Below, in pieces: positions 8,962-18,251 of a stretch of 64,000 nucleotides of DNA. A model generated the notes under the pieces. The model was not told where the DNA came from. It ran no database searches and saw nothing but the letters and a program-made list of their open reading frames with translations. The DNA comes from Magnetospirillum sp. SS-4. GTDB taxonomy: Bacteria > Pseudomonadota > Alphaproteobacteria > Rhodospirillales > Magnetospirillaceae. The DNA lies in assembly GCF_902729425.1 (NCBI RefSeq), contig NZ_CACVCH010000081.1, forward strand, positions 101,326 through 165,325, in the 5' to 3' direction. How positions within the stretch are numbered: the stretch's first letter is position 1; every line of letters starts with the position of its first letter. A program made the position numbers and the translations under genes.

Positions 8962-9372
8962 ATGCCCCGGGACGCTGGCGGCGGCGGTGGCGGCGGACGG
9001 CCCTATGCCAGACTGAACGTGCTGGGCGGGCCGCTGGAATCCTGCTCGGAACGGCCGGCGACCGGGTTCTTCCGCAACGGCTGCTGCGACACATCGGCCG
9101 AGGACCTGGGCAGTCATACCGTCTGCGTGGTGCTGACCGCCGAGTTCCTGGCCTATTCCCGCCGGATGGGCAACGACCTGTCGACGCCGATGCCGGAATT
9201 CGGATTTCCCGGATTGCGGCAGGGAGACCGCTGGTGCCTGTGCGCGCCGCGCTGGCAGGAGGCGTTCCGGGACGGCATGGCGCCCAGGGTGGTCCTGGAG
9301 GCCACCCACGCGGCCGCCCTGGAATACTGTTCCCTGGCCGACCTGAAGCGTCATGCCGTCGAAAGCCGCTGA
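8962..9372 (+). CDS. DUF2237 family protein
   Basis: This 136-residue soluble protein of the DUF2237 family has no established function. The family core is unmistakable: NVLGGPLESCSE, TGFFRNGCCDT, HTVCVVLTAEFLAYS, GNDLSTPMPEFGFPGL and GDRWCLCAPRW. Five conserved cysteines lie in these blocks (CS, CC, CLC), suggesting a metal or redox role, though that is conjecture. The N terminus MPRDAGGGGGGGRP is a glycine-rich lead-in, and the true start may lie slightly downstream. It begins 9 bases after clpA and could ride on that transcript. Confidence 0.85.
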   Translation: MPRDAGGGGGGGRPYARLNVLGGPLESCSERPATGFFRNGCCDTSAEDLGSHTVCVVLTAEFLAYSRRMGNDLSTPMPEFGFPGLRQGDRWCLCAPRWQEAFRDGMAPRVVLEATHAAALEYCSLADLKRHAVESR

Positions 9373-9460
9373 TACGCTTCGCCCAGCCGTATCTTGCAAC
9401 CCTGAGTCCATTGCTTTCCGCCCAGGACCATAGTATGGGGGTGTGAAAGAGGAGGAGGGA

Positions 9461-10723
9461 ATGGACAGGGCTGGGCGGATTCTTCTGGTCGACAATTCCC
9501 GCGCCTATTCCGCCATCGTCGCCGGGACGTTGTCGGAACGGCTTGGTTTTTCCGTCATCCTCGCTGACAGTCTGGACGGCGCCCGGAAGGCCCTGGAGTC
9601 CGGCGACGACGGGATCATGCTGGTTCTCAGCGGTCTGGTCCTGCCCGATGCCGACGAGCGGCAGGTGGTGGATTTCTTCGTCGGTCGGGGGCTGCCGCTG
9701 GTGGTGGTCAGCGGCGTGTTCGACACCGGCATCCGCGAACGCATCCTGGCGCGGCCGGTCATCGACTATGTCCTGAAGGACAATCCGGCCAGCGTCGATT
9801 ATCTGGCGTGGCTGGTCGAGCGGATCGCCCGCAATCGCGATCTGACCGCCCTGGTGGTCGATGATTCCCGCAGCTACCGCATGCAGATAAGCAGTCTGTT
9901 GCGGCTTTACGGCTTCTCCGTGCTGGAGGCCGACGACGGCGCCAGGGGGCTGGAGCTGATCCGGGACAATCCGCATATCCGGCTGGCGGTCATCGACTAT
10001 CAGCTTCCGGGGCTGGACGGCATTCATCTGGTCCGCCGCATCCGCGCCATTCATCCCCGCGATCGCCTCGCCATCATCGGGATATCGTCCAGCCAGTCGA
10101 GCCGAGGGCCGATCTCGGCCCAATTCATCAAGAGCGGCGCCAACGACTACCTGAACAAGCCGTTCCTGCCCGAGGAGCTGTTCTGCCGGGTGTCGCAGAA
10201 CGTGGAGAGCCTGGAAAGCATCGCGGCGCTGCGCACCCTGGCGACCACCGATTACCTGACCGGGCTGAGCAATCGCCGATCGTTCTTCGAGATCGGCCCG
10301 CGCCGGCTGGAAACCCTGGTCCAGCAGGGAGAGGGGATGTCCGTCGCCATGATCGACATCGATTTCTTCAAGCGCATCAACGACGGCCACGGCCATGAAT
10401 GCGGCGACGCCGTGCTGGTGGAGGTGGCGCGGATATTGGCCGCGTCCGTCCGCGCCGGCGATCTGGTGGCGCGGTTCGGCGGCGAGGAATTCTGCATCCT
10501 GGCCGCCGGTCTGGCGGGAGACGCCGCCATGGCCTTCTTCGAGGGTATTCGGGCGGCGGTCGAGGCCGCCGCCATCGTCTTCAACGGCGCCCACATTCCG
10601 GTGACCATCAGCGTCGGGCTGTGCCCGGTGGCCCAGGACAGCCTGGGGGTCATGCTGGCCCAGGCTGATGCGGCGCTCTATCGGGCCAAGCAATCCGGCC
10701 GCAACAAGGTGGAGCGGGCCTGA
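9461..10723 (+). CDS. Diguanylate cyclase with two receiver domains (PleD-like architecture)
   Basis: This 420-residue cytoplasmic response regulator makes c-di-GMP. Receiver 1 (about 5-120) starts ILLVDNSRAYS but has LVLSGLVLPD where the phosphoacceptor Asp should be, so it is probably a pseudo-receiver. Receiver 2 (about 128-250) is intact, with LVVDDSRSYR, AVIDYQLPGLDG and a conserved Lys in NKPF. The GGDEF domain (about 260-420) has the active GGEEF signature with an inhibitory-site RAGD five residues before it, so product feedback is expected. GGAGGAGGG before ATG 9461 decides the start over an upstream GTG. The gene is convergent with a chemoreceptor gene, with no bases between the stops. 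Confidence 0.93.
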   Translation: MDRAGRILLVDNSRAYSAIVAGTLSERLGFSVILADSLDGARKALESGDDGIMLVLSGLVLPDADERQVVDFFVGRGLPLVVVSGVFDTGIRERILARPVIDYVLKDNPASVDYLAWLVERIARNRDLTALVVDDSRSYRMQISSLLRLYGFSVLEADDGARGLELIRDNPHIRLAVIDYQLPGLDGIHLVRRIRAIHPRDRLAIIGISSSQSSRGPISAQFIKSGANDYLNKPFLPEELFCRVSQNVESLESIAALRTLATTDYLTGLSNRRSFFEIGPRRLETLVQQGEGMSVAMIDIDFFKRINDGHGHECGDAVLVEVARILAASVRAGDLVARFGGEEFCILAAGLAGDAAMAFFEGIRAAVEAAAIVFNGAHIPVTISVGLCPVAQDSLGVMLAQADAALYRAKQSGRNKVERA

Positions 10724-12781
10724 TCAGCCGCGTACCGTCGACAGGAAGCCATCCACCTCGCGATCCAGCGTCGCCGCCGGTCCGGCCAGATCTTCCGCCG
10801 CCCACATCACCGCGATGGCCGATCCGCAATAGCGGGCGGCCGACTGGGTCACCGCCGCCACCCCCTCGCTGACGATCCGGGTGTCGGCGATGACTTCGTC
10901 GACACAGCCGCTGATGCGGCGGGTGACGTCGGATTGGCGGCTTACCGCCGCCGAGACCTGGGCGGCGATGTCGTCCATGCGGCGGATGGCGCCGCCGATG
11001 GAATCGATGGCCGAGACGGTGTCGGCGGTGGCGGCCTGGATGGCGGCAATCTGCTCGGCGATCTCCCGAGTGGACTGGGCGGTCTGTTGCGCAAGCAGCT
11101 TGACCTCGCCGGCGACCACGGCGAAGCCCTTGCCGGCTTCTCCCGCCCGTTGGGCCTCGATGGCGGCGTTGAGCGCCAGCATGTTGGTGCGGCCGGCGAT
11201 CTCGGATATCAGCGAAACCACCCGGTCGATACGGCCGGCGACCTCGGACAGGCTGTGAATCCGGTCGGTGGAACGGTCCAGTTCCAGCACGGCGCCTTGG
11301 ACGATCAGCGACGCCTGGCCGGCGCAGCGGGTGATGTCGTCCACCGACAGGCCCAACTCGTCGGCGGCCTCGGCCACCTTGGCGACGGTCTGGCGGCACT
11401 GGTTGGCGGCCTCGGCCACCGTCAGCGATCCGTTCTCGCCGGAATCGATGCGGGCCGCCATCCGTTCGGCGGTTTCGCGGATGGCGACCGAATTGGTGGC
11501 CACCATGTCCGAGGCGCGCTTGACCGCATCCTCGAACGAATTGGCCAGCGACAGCAGGCGGGTGCGGTTGGCCGCCTCGGTCTCGGCGCGGATGGAATGC
11601 TGCTCGGCCTGGAGGCGGACCATGGCGATGGCGTTTTCCTTGAAGACGGCGACGGCGCGCGCCATCTCGCCGATTTCATCCTTGCGGCGAATGCCGGGAA
11701 CGGCGACGGCGTGGTCGCCGTTGGCCAGATGCTCCATGGCCGACTGAATCCGGCGGATGGGCTGGCTGATGCTGCGCGCCAGCACCAGGCAGGCGATCAT
11801 GAACGAGATGGCCGCCAGCGATCCCACCACCGCCACCATGCGGCTGGTGGCGCGGCGCTCGGCGTCCTGGGCGGCGATGGCGTCGGCCATGCCCTGGCGA
11901 GTGAAGCCGAGTATCTGCTGCATGGCCGGTTGCAGCGCCCCGACCCCGGTGCGCAGCCCGGCCAGTTCGGTGGTCAGGGCGCGCGTCCCCTCGGCGAAGG
12001 CTCGAAGATCGGCGGCGTAGATCACCAGCAGCTTGCGGAAATCCTCGCGGGTCGAGGCGGGGAGCGGCGATCCGTCAATGGCAAGGTCGAACTGGGTGAC
12101 CATGCCCTGATGGCGTCTGAGCGAGGCTTCCTCCCCGTACAGCATGAAATCGCGCTCGGCCAGCCGCAGGCGCGCCATCAGAAAGGACATCGGGCCGACA
12201 TTGGGCCATTGGGCCAACTCGCTCTCGATCGCCTTGGTCGAGGCGTTGAGCTGGGCCCGGAGTCCCTGATCCTCGGTCAGGCCGAGGGCGGCCGATTGCG
12301 CCACCACCCGCTCGAATCCGGCCGCGATGGCGCCGACCTCGCTGCCTGCCCGGTTCGCCGCCTGGGTCATCGGGCCGTCCGCCGCCAGTTTCGTCACCGT
12401 ATCCAGCCGCCGGCGCATCTGGTCGATTTCGCGGCGGAACGAGTCCGCGGTCGCCATGTCGCGTTCGCGCACGAACAATTCCTGGAGGTTTTGCAAGACG
12501 GCGGCGCCGGCCCGGACGTCGCCGGCCAGATCGTTCAGGCGGCGGTAATTGTCCTGGGCGGCCAGCATGGATTCCATATGCCGCTCGGCCAGATGGGTGA
12601 CGGTGCCGTAGGTCGCCGCCGCGACCAGCGCCATCAGCACCAGCAGGCCGAACCGCAGGCGGATCGGCATGTCGCCCAGCAGCGCCATGTCGCCGCTGTC
12701 CCAGCCCTGCCGCAACCGTCGCGGCAGGGAAAGGCGGCCGGAAAGTCCGGATATCTCCGCGGTAACCGTGTCCAGATTCAC
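10724..12781 (-). CDS. Methyl-accepting chemotaxis protein
   Basis: This 685-residue membrane chemoreceptor has TM1 near residues 43-63 (FGLLVLMALVAAATYG), a roughly 250-residue all-helical periplasmic sensor of the four-helix/HBM kind, TM2 near 318-338, then HAMP (SISQPIRRIQSAMEHLANGDH). The cytoplasmic signalling domain has the hairpin tip ISEIAGRTNMLALNAAIEAQRAGEAGKGFAVVAGEVK, which docks CheA/CheW. The ligand is unknown. It starts with GTG after GAAAGG. It lies downstream of a STAS gene on the same strand with a hairpin between them. It is far from the large chemosensory operon at 22-34 kb. Confidence 0.93.
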   Translation of the reverse strand: MNLDTVTAEISGLSGRLSLPRRLRQGWDSGDMALLGDMPIRLRFGLLVLMALVAAATYGTVTHLAERHMESMLAAQDNYRRLNDLAGDVRAGAAVLQNLQELFVRERDMATADSFRREIDQMRRRLDTVTKLAADGPMTQAANRAGSEVGAIAAGFERVVAQSAALGLTEDQGLRAQLNASTKAIESELAQWPNVGPMSFLMARLRLAERDFMLYGEEASLRRHQGMVTQFDLAIDGSPLPASTREDFRKLLVIYAADLRAFAEGTRALTTELAGLRTGVGALQPAMQQILGFTRQGMADAIAAQDAERRATSRMVAVVGSLAAISFMIACLVLARSISQPIRRIQSAMEHLANGDHAVAVPGIRRKDEIGEMARAVAVFKENAIAMVRLQAEQHSIRAETEAANRTRLLSLANSFEDAVKRASDMVATNSVAIRETAERMAARIDSGENGSLTVAEAANQCRQTVAKVAEAADELGLSVDDITRCAGQASLIVQGAVLELDRSTDRIHSLSEVAGRIDRVVSLISEIAGRTNMLALNAAIEAQRAGEAGKGFAVVAGEVKLLAQQTAQSTREIAEQIAAIQAATADTVSAIDSIGGAIRRMDDIAAQVSAAVSRQSDVTRRISGCVDEVIADTRIVSEGVAAVTQSAARYCGSAIAVMWAAEDLAGPAATLDREVDGFLSTVRG

Positions 12782-12803
12782 CGTGCTTGCCTTTCTCTCG
12801 ATG

Positions 12804-12822
12804 GTGCCCCTCCGGGGGGCAC
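12804..12822 (-). terminator. Hairpin between the STAS and chemoreceptor genes
   Basis: A seven-base stem GTGCCCC/GGGGCAC (12804-12810 with 12816-12822) lies in the gap between two minus-strand genes. It lacks a T-tract, so it may be an attenuator or mRNA stabiliser rather than a full terminator. Confidence 0.3.
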
Positions 12823-12870
12823 TATAGGGATGAAGCGAGACACTTCCGTGACCGCGATGTGACGGTTCTG

Positions 12871-13170
12871 TTACCCGCGAAACACGTCGTGCAGGCGGGC
12901 GAGTCCCAGCATGCGGTCGACTTGGCCGCGCGCCGCGTCCAAGGTGACGATTCCGTCATGGCGCCGTGCCGCGTCGCGGGCGTGCATCAGCATGCCGAGG
13001 CCGGCGGAATCGATGAAGTCCACATGGGCGAGGTCGATCACGACCCGCTTGGCCTTGCGGCTGCCGATATGGGAGAGAACCTGACGGAAACGGGGGTTCT
13101 CGGCGAAGGTGAGGCGGCCGCGCAGCGTCACCCGCAGGGCGGCGGCGGCGGGGTTGAATTCGAATTCCAT
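12871..13170 (-). CDS. STAS-domain protein (anti-sigma factor antagonist-like)
   Basis: This 99-residue protein is a single STAS domain like SpoIIAA/RsbV. The strand-helix core VVIDLAHVDFIDSAGLGMLMHARDAA carries DSAGLG, with the serine that partner-switch kinases phosphorylate. Such proteins bind HATPase-type anti-sigma factors or serve in chemoreceptor-linked switches. No kinase or phosphatase partner is adjacent; a chemoreceptor follows on the same strand. GGGAGGACCCC immediately before ATG 13170 decides this start against a longer in-frame version. Confidence 0.88.
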   Translation of the reverse strand: MEFEFNPAAAALRVTLRGRLTFAENPRFRQVLSHIGSRKAKRVVIDLAHVDFIDSAGLGMLMHARDAARRHDGIVTLDAARGQVDRMLGLARLHDVFRG

Positions 13171-13323
13171 GGGGTCCTCCCGGAAGTGCCTATGCATCCC
13201 AGGCAGGTAGCAGATCGGCCGGATGCCGGCCAGTGACAGCTTCGTGTCATCATTTGCCCGATTGCGTCGGCCGGGGCGTGGCTCCATGATCCCGGCCATC
13301 GTTCAGCCGTCATCGGAAGCATC

Positions 13324-14118
13324 ATGCAGCTTTTCCTCGAAGCCCTGTTCCTTGGCCTCATCGAAGGCCTGACCGAGTTCCTGCCGATCTCCAGCACCGC
13401 CCATCTGCTTTTGGTGGGCGAGATGCTGGGCTTCGACGGCCCTCCCGGCAAGACCTTCGAGATCGTCATCCAGCTGGGCGCCATCCTGGCGGTCTGCGTT
13501 GTCTACCGCAACAGGCTGTGGGGCGTGGCGCGCAGCCTGGACAAGCCGGACTCGCAAGTCTTCGTCCGCAATATCCTGCTGGCGTTCCTGCCGGCGGCGG
13601 TGATCGGCGCGCTGGCCTACAAGCACATCAAGCAGATGCTGGACATGCCGCTGGTGCCGGCGGTGGCGCTGGTGGCGGGCGGCTTCGCCATCCTGGCCAT
13701 CGAGCGGCTGGTGAAGCGATGCCGCGTCCAGCGCATCGAGGACATGTCGCCGGCCATGGCCCTGGCGGTCGGTTTCTGCCAGGTGCTGGCCATGGTTCCG
13801 GGGGTGTCGCGGTCGGGGGCGACCATCATGGGGTCCATGCTGTTGGGGGTGGAACGCCGCGTCGCCGCCGAATTCTCGTTCTTCCTGGCCATTCCCACCA
13901 TGGCGGGGGCCACCGCCTACTCGCTGTACAAGAACTGGTCCAGCCTGTCCTTCGACCATGGCGCCGTCATCGCCGTCGGCTTCGCCGCCGCCTTCGTCGC
14001 GGCCATGGTGGCGGTCAAGGCCTGCATCGGCATCATCGGCCGCTATGGCTTCGCGCCGTTCGCCTGGTACCGCATCGTCTTCGGCTCGCTGATGATCTGG
14101 ATGGTCCTGTCCGGATGA
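13324..14118 (+). CDS. uppP: Undecaprenyl-diphosphatase (BacA family)
   Basis: This integral membrane enzyme dephosphorylates undecaprenyl pyrophosphate to recycle the cell-wall lipid carrier, and it confers bacitracin tolerance. The 264-residue length is typical. Both signature regions are present: LIEGLTEFLPISSTAHL near residues 14-30 and MVPGVSRSGATIMG near 158-171, with the essential Glu, Ser and Arg. About seven or eight hydrophobic segments follow the family pattern. The gene stands alone on the plus strand and converges on the acetate symporter gene across a strong hairpin. Confidence 0.95.
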   Translation: MQLFLEALFLGLIEGLTEFLPISSTAHLLLVGEMLGFDGPPGKTFEIVIQLGAILAVCVVYRNRLWGVARSLDKPDSQVFVRNILLAFLPAAVIGALAYKHIKQMLDMPLVPAVALVAGGFAILAIERLVKRCRVQRIEDMSPAMALAVGFCQVLAMVPGVSRSGATIMGSMLLGVERRVAAEFSFFLAIPTMAGATAYSLYKNWSSLSFDHGAVIAVGFAAAFVAAMVAVKACIGIIGRYGFAPFAWYRIVFGSLMIWMVLSG

Positions 14119-14130
14119 CGGACAGAAAAA

Positions 14131-14154
14131 GGGCCGCCGGTTTCCCGGCGGCCC
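14131..14154 (-). terminator. Terminator of the acetate symporter operon
   Basis: A perfect ten-base stem (14131-14140 with 14145-14154) is followed on the minus strand by five T residues (complement of 14126-14130). It sits between convergent uppP and actP and may also stop uppP transcripts. Confidence 0.8.
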
Positions 14155-14178
14155 CAGTCGATGAATGCCCTCGTCGGC

Positions 14179-15864
14179 TTAGTGCGAGGCGGCTCCTTCG
14201 GCACCCAGGCCGGTCTCGGACCGGATCGCCTGGGCTTCGAAGGCGGCACGCTCCGCCTGGGCGCTGGGGCTGTTGTCGAGCACCGAGAACAGCCACGAGA
14301 AGAAGAAGGCGGCCGGCACCGAGAACAGGGCCGGATAGGCGAACGGGAACAGCGCTTCCTTGAAGCCGAAGCTCTGCACCCACACCGCCTTGGACAGCAC
14401 CACCATGATCACCGACATCAACAGGCCGATGACGCCGCCGAGGACGGCGCCGCGGGTGGTGAGGCCGCCCCAGAACATGGACAGCACCAGGACCGGGAAG
14501 TTGGCCGAGGCCGCCACCGAGAAGGTGAGCGCCACGATGAACGCCACGTTCTGCTTCTCGAAGATCAGGCCCAGCAGCACGGCGATGACGCCGAGACCGA
14601 TGGACGAGATCTTGGAGACGGTCACTTCCTTACCTTCGGTGGCATGGCCGTGCATGATGACGCTGGCATACAGGTCGTGCGAGATCGCCGACGCGCCGGC
14701 CAGGGTCAGGCCCGACACCACCGCCAGGATGGTGGCGAAGGCCACCGCCGAGATGAAGCCGAGGAACAGGTTGCCGCCGATGGCGTGGGCCAGCCACACC
14801 GCCGCCATGTTGTTGCCGCCCTTGAGGTCGAGCGCGCCGACACCCTTGACCAGGTATTCCGGATTGGTGGCGACCATGGTGATGGCGCCGAAGCCGATGA
14901 TGAAGGTCAGGATGTAGAAGTAGCCGATGAAGCCGGTGGCGTAGAACACCGATTTGCGGGCCTCGCGGGCGTCGGGAACGGTGAAAAAGCGCATCAGGAT
15001 GTGGGGCAGGCCGGCGGTGCCGAACATCAGGGCCATGCCCAGCGAGATGGCGTCCACCGGATTGGTGACCAGGGCGCCGGGGGCCATGATGGCGGTCTTC
15101 TTGGGATGGACCTCGATCGCCTTGACGAACATCTTCTCGAACGAGAAGCCGAAATGGGACATCACGCCGAAGGCGATGAAGGTGGCGCCGCCCAGCAGCA
15201 GGCACGCCTTGATGATCTGCACCCAGGTGGTGGCGACCATGCCGCCGAAGGTGACGTAGACCATCATCAGCGCGCCGACGATCATGACGGCGTAGACGTA
15301 GTCCATGCCGAACAGCAGCTTGATCAGCTGACCCGCGCCGACCATCTGGCCGATCAGGTAGAAGATCACCACGATCAGCGAGCCGGTGGCCGCGAAGGTG
15401 CGGATCGGCATGCGGGCGAGGCGGTAGCCGCAGACGTCGGCGAAGGTGTACTTGCCCAGGTTGCGCAGGCGCTCGGCGATCAGGAACAAGATGATCGGCC
15501 AGCCGACCAGCCAGCCCACCGAGAAGATCAGGCCGTCATAGCCCGAACCGTAGACCAGCGCGGAAATGCCCAGGAACGAGGCCGCCGACATGTAGTCGCC
15601 GGCGATGGCCAGGCCGTTCTGGAAGCCGGTGATGCCGCCGCCGGCGGCATAGAAATCGGCGGCGGTCTTGGTGCGGCCCGCCGCCCAATAGGTGATGCCC
15701 AACGTCGCGCCGACGAAGATCACGAACATGATGATGGCGTGCCAGTTGGTGGGCTGCTTGGTCGCGCCGCCCATGTCGGCGCCGGCCGCCAGGGCGGCGG
15801 TGCCGAGAAGCGCCATGCCGCCGAAGGCCAGCGCGGACGCGATTGCGGTGTTTGTCGTCTTCAT
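14179..15864 (-). CDS. actP: Sodium:solute symporter, acetate permease ActP-like
   Basis: This 561-residue inner-membrane transporter of the SSS family most likely imports acetate and other short monocarboxylates with Na+. It has a signal-like N terminus ([26 protein letters not shown]) followed by about 13 membrane segments. The family blocks [40 protein letters not shown] and [17 protein letters not shown] are present. The ATG overlaps the stop of the upstream DUF485 gene by one base (TGATG), which is the standard yjcH-actP coupling and the best evidence for acetate as substrate. A CBS/DUF294 gene diverges from the operon, as in many acs-actP loci. Confidence 0.9.
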   Translation of the reverse strand: MKTTNTAIASALAFGGMALLGTAALAAGADMGGATKQPTNWHAIIMFVIFVGATLGITYWAAGRTKTAADFYAAGGGITGFQNGLAIAGDYMSAASFLGISALVYGSGYDGLIFSVGWLVGWPIILFLIAERLRNLGKYTFADVCGYRLARMPIRTFAATGSLIVVIFYLIGQMVGAGQLIKLLFGMDYVYAVMIVGALMMVYVTFGGMVATTWVQIIKACLLLGGATFIAFGVMSHFGFSFEKMFVKAIEVHPKKTAIMAPGALVTNPVDAISLGMALMFGTAGLPHILMRFFTVPDAREARKSVFYATGFIGYFYILTFIIGFGAITMVATNPEYLVKGVGALDLKGGNNMAAVWLAHAIGGNLFLGFISAVAFATILAVVSGLTLAGASAISHDLYASVIMHGHATEGKEVTVSKISSIGLGVIAVLLGLIFEKQNVAFIVALTFSVAASANFPVLVLSMFWGGLTTRGAVLGGVIGLLMSVIMVVLSKAVWVQSFGFKEALFPFAYPALFSVPAAFFFSWLFSVLDNSPSAQAERAAFEAQAIRSETGLGAEGAASH

Positions 15865-16199
15865 CAGCGGGATTCCTCGATGATCTGGCGGTTCATGTCG
15901 TCGAACTCGCCATTGGCGCGATAGACGTAGACGCCGGTCAGCGCGATGGCGCTGAGGATGACGCCGACGCCGATCGGGAAGCCGATGGTGGTGACGCCGC
16001 CCTCCGACAGCAAGGTGCCCAGCCACGCCTTGTTGAAGGCGATGATGAGGATGAAGCCGAAATAGATGATGAGCATGGCCGCCGACAGCGTCCATGCGAA
16101 GGCGTTGCGCTTGCGGACCAGCTCGGCGAACTTCGGATTGTTCCGAATGTGATCGACGCTGGCGAGATGCGCAGCCGTTGGTTGATTTGATGAGCTCAC
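15864..16199 (-). CDS. DUF485 membrane protein (YjcH-like partner of ActP)
   Basis: This 111-residue protein has two membrane segments (about 34-54 and 70-93) and the DUF485 pattern [34 protein letters not shown]. These proteins are almost always encoded directly before acetate symporters and may help assembly or regulation; the mechanism is unknown. It starts with GTG preceded by GGAGGG. Its stop overlaps the actP start by one base, so the two are translationally coupled. Confidence 0.9.
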   Translation of the reverse strand: MSSSNQPTAAHLASVDHIRNNPKFAELVRKRNAFAWTLSAAMLIIYFGFILIIAFNKAWLGTLLSEGGVTTIGFPIGVGVILSAIALTGVYVYRANGEFDDMNRQIIEESR

Positions 16200-16685
16200 T
16201 TTGACCCTCCACTTTCTATCGCCGGATACCGGTGGCGATGGGTGTTTTCGGATGCCGGTCTTACCGCCGGTTTCTATCCTTTGAGCTTGCGGGGTGCTTG
16301 CGCACTCATTGCATGCAGGCCATGCGTCCCCCGCCTAGCTCAAGCGAGGCGTCTATTAACACCCGGCATCGAGTGCGTCAACACCAATGGCGTAGTGCCT
16401 TAGTTGTTGGTTGGTGTATTGTAGTGAATTCGACGTATTTGTGTTGTCGATCCGGTGCTTTATTTAAAGTAAATTGTAGTAAATGTATTGTTTATGCTTG
16501 ATAACATCGAAGTTACATTTACTATGGCGTCTAATCTGTCCTGGAGTGCCGTATTGATCTCATAGTAATTAACTTTATGTATTCTAATGGGTAATTTCGT
16601 GGCGTATTGGCCCGTATTCGCAGGTGCACAAAAAATGCCAGAAATCCGTTGAAATATCCCGATTGGTCACTATCGTGAGCGCGAC
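16200..16685. other. AT-rich divergent intergenic region
   Basis: This 486-base region between the DUF485-actP operon and the CBS/DUF294 gene has no convincing ORF. The central 16400-16600 part is far richer in A+T than the surroundings. It carries an 11-base inverted repeat (16477-16487 and 16514-16524) and a direct repeat ATTGTAGT(G/A)AAT at 16418 and 16473. It must contain the promoters of both flanking transcripts; I cannot assign -35/-10 elements with confidence. Confidence 0.6.
16477..16524. promoter_or_regulatory. Inverted repeat, probable operator
   Basis: TAGTAAATGTA (16477-16487) and its exact reverse complement TACATTTACTA (16514-16524) flank a 26-base AT-rich spacer. The arm centres are 37 bases apart, about 3.5 helical turns, in the divergent actP/DUF294 promoter region. 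No known family site is recognised. Confidence 0.5.
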
Positions 16686-18125
16686 ATGAGTGATATCGCC
16701 GCCCTGGCCAGGATCGACAGCTTCCCCTATCGCCATCGCCTGCGCGAGGTGATGAGCACTCCGGTGCTCACCGCCCCGGGGGGGCTCGCCCTTTCCGAGG
16801 CGGTCCGCATGATGTACGAGGCCAGGGTCTCGTCCATCGTCGGCGTCGACGGTTTGGGGCGTGCGGCCGGCATCTTCACCGAACGCGACCTGCTGCGCCT
16901 GCTGTCCAACGATGGCCCCGGAGCCCTGGAACTTTCGCTGGACGAGACCATGACCCGGCCGGTGGCGGCGGTTCCGGCCGACGCCTACGTCTATGTGGCC
17001 CTGGCCCGGATGACCCGCATGGGGCTGCGCCATCTGGTGGTGGTCGATGCCGACAGCCGTCCGCTGGGCATGATCACCGGGCGCGCCCTGCTGAAGGTCC
17101 GCGCCACCGAGGCGCTGGTGCTGGGCGATTCGGTGGAGAACGCCGCCGGCCCCGACGAGATGAGGGGCGTGCTCGGCAACCTGCCCCGGCTGGCGCGTTC
17201 GCTGCTGGCCGAAGGCGTCGGCGCCCGCAACATCGCCTCGGTGATTTCGCTGGTGCTGCGCGACATGACGGCGCGGGCGGCGGAACTGGCGGAACTGTCG
17301 CTGCATGACGACGGCTGGGGACCCGCTCCCGCCCGTTACGCAGTGCTGATCCTGGGGTCGGGCGGCCGGGGCGAGAGCCTGCTGGCCTTCGACCAGGACA
17401 ACGCCATCGTCCATGCCGGCCGGCCTGGCGACGACGCCTGGTTCGCCGAACTGGGGCGGCGCCTGAACGAGACCCTGCATGCCGCCGGCATTCCCTTCTG
17501 CGACGGCGGCGTGATGGCGCGCGAGCCCAAGTGGCGCAAGAACCTGGAGCAGTGGCGAAGCGAGCTTCACGACTGGGTGTTCGCCGTCGAGAACCAGACG
17601 GTGCTGAACTGCGACATCTTCTTCGACTTCCAGCCGGTATGGGGCGACCATGCCGTGGCGGAGGAACTGCGCGCCATCGCGTTGGAAAAGGCGGCGCAAT
17701 CGGCCTTCTTCCTGCGCTATCTGGCCCAGAATGTCGCCAGCATGGGCGGTTCCATCGGTCTGTTCGGCAACTTCGTCACCCGGCAAGGCCGCCTGAACGC
17801 CAAGAAGTTCGGGTTGCTGCCGCTGGTCAGCGCCGCGCGCATGCGGGCCATCCGCGCCCATGTGCCGGCGACCGGCACCGACGAGCGCTTCGCCGCCCTC
17901 AGGGATGCCGGCCTGCTGCACGAGGACGATCTGCGCGACTTCATCGAGGTGCGGGAGCTGGTTCTGCGCGTCATGCTGGAACAGCAGCTGGCGGATATCG
18001 CGTCCGGTCTGCTGCCCTCGGCCGATATCGATCCCAAGCGTTTCGACAAGCGGACCCGCATCCGGCTGCGCTGGGCGTTCAAGCGCCTGGAGAGCCTGAA
18101 GCAGGCCTGCGGCGTCAACGGCTGA
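16686..18125 (+). CDS. CBS-pair protein with DUF294 nucleotidyltransferase-like domains
   Basis: This 479-residue cytoplasmic protein has a CBS pair (about residues 18-135: LREVMSTPVLTAPGG, IFTERDLLRLLS, MITGRALLKVR), then a GlnD-like nucleotidyltransferase domain (LILGSGGRGESLLAFDQDNAIVHAG, with GSGGR and D-x-D) and a DUF294 C-terminal helical domain. CBS domains normally sense adenine nucleotides, so it may report energy state. The family is commonly linked to acetate uptake and activation genes and is here divergent from actP. Its exact target is unknown. The ribosome site before ATG 16686 is weak. Confidence 0.85.
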   Translation: MSDIAALARIDSFPYRHRLREVMSTPVLTAPGGLALSEAVRMMYEARVSSIVGVDGLGRAAGIFTERDLLRLLSNDGPGALELSLDETMTRPVAAVPADAYVYVALARMTRMGLRHLVVVDADSRPLGMITGRALLKVRATEALVLGDSVENAAGPDEMRGVLGNLPRLARSLLAEGVGARNIASVISLVLRDMTARAAELAELSLHDDGWGPAPARYAVLILGSGGRGESLLAFDQDNAIVHAGRPGDDAWFAELGRRLNETLHAAGIPFCDGGVMAREPKWRKNLEQWRSELHDWVFAVENQTVLNCDIFFDFQPVWGDHAVAEELRAIALEKAAQSAFFLRYLAQNVASMGGSIGLFGNFVTRQGRLNAKKFGLLPLVSAARMRAIRAHVPATGTDERFAALRDAGLLHEDDLRDFIEVRELVLRVMLEQQLADIASGLLPSADIDPKRFDKRTRIRLRWAFKRLESLKQACGVNG

Positions 18126-18134
18126 GCCGGCCCC

Positions 18135-18251
18135 ATGCGCGACATCGCCGGCAGCCTCCTCTCCCGCCGCTCCCTGTTTCGGGAAGACCTGGCGGCGCAT
18201 TGCGCCGCCCTCGGTGGAAGCAGGCCGCGCTCTCGCCCGGCGAGGCCGTGA
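18135..18251 (+). CDS. Possible 38-residue ORF coupled to the glycosyltransferase gene
   Basis: A small open frame starts with ATG 18135 ten bases after the DUF294 stop. It ends in TGA overlapping the next ATG by one base (TGATG). The peptide is Arg/Ser/Pro-rich, has no recognisable domain and has no clear ribosome site. It may be real and coupling, or chance in GC-rich DNA. Confidence 0.2.
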   Translation: MRDIAGSLLSRRSLFREDLAAHCAALGGSRPRSRPARP

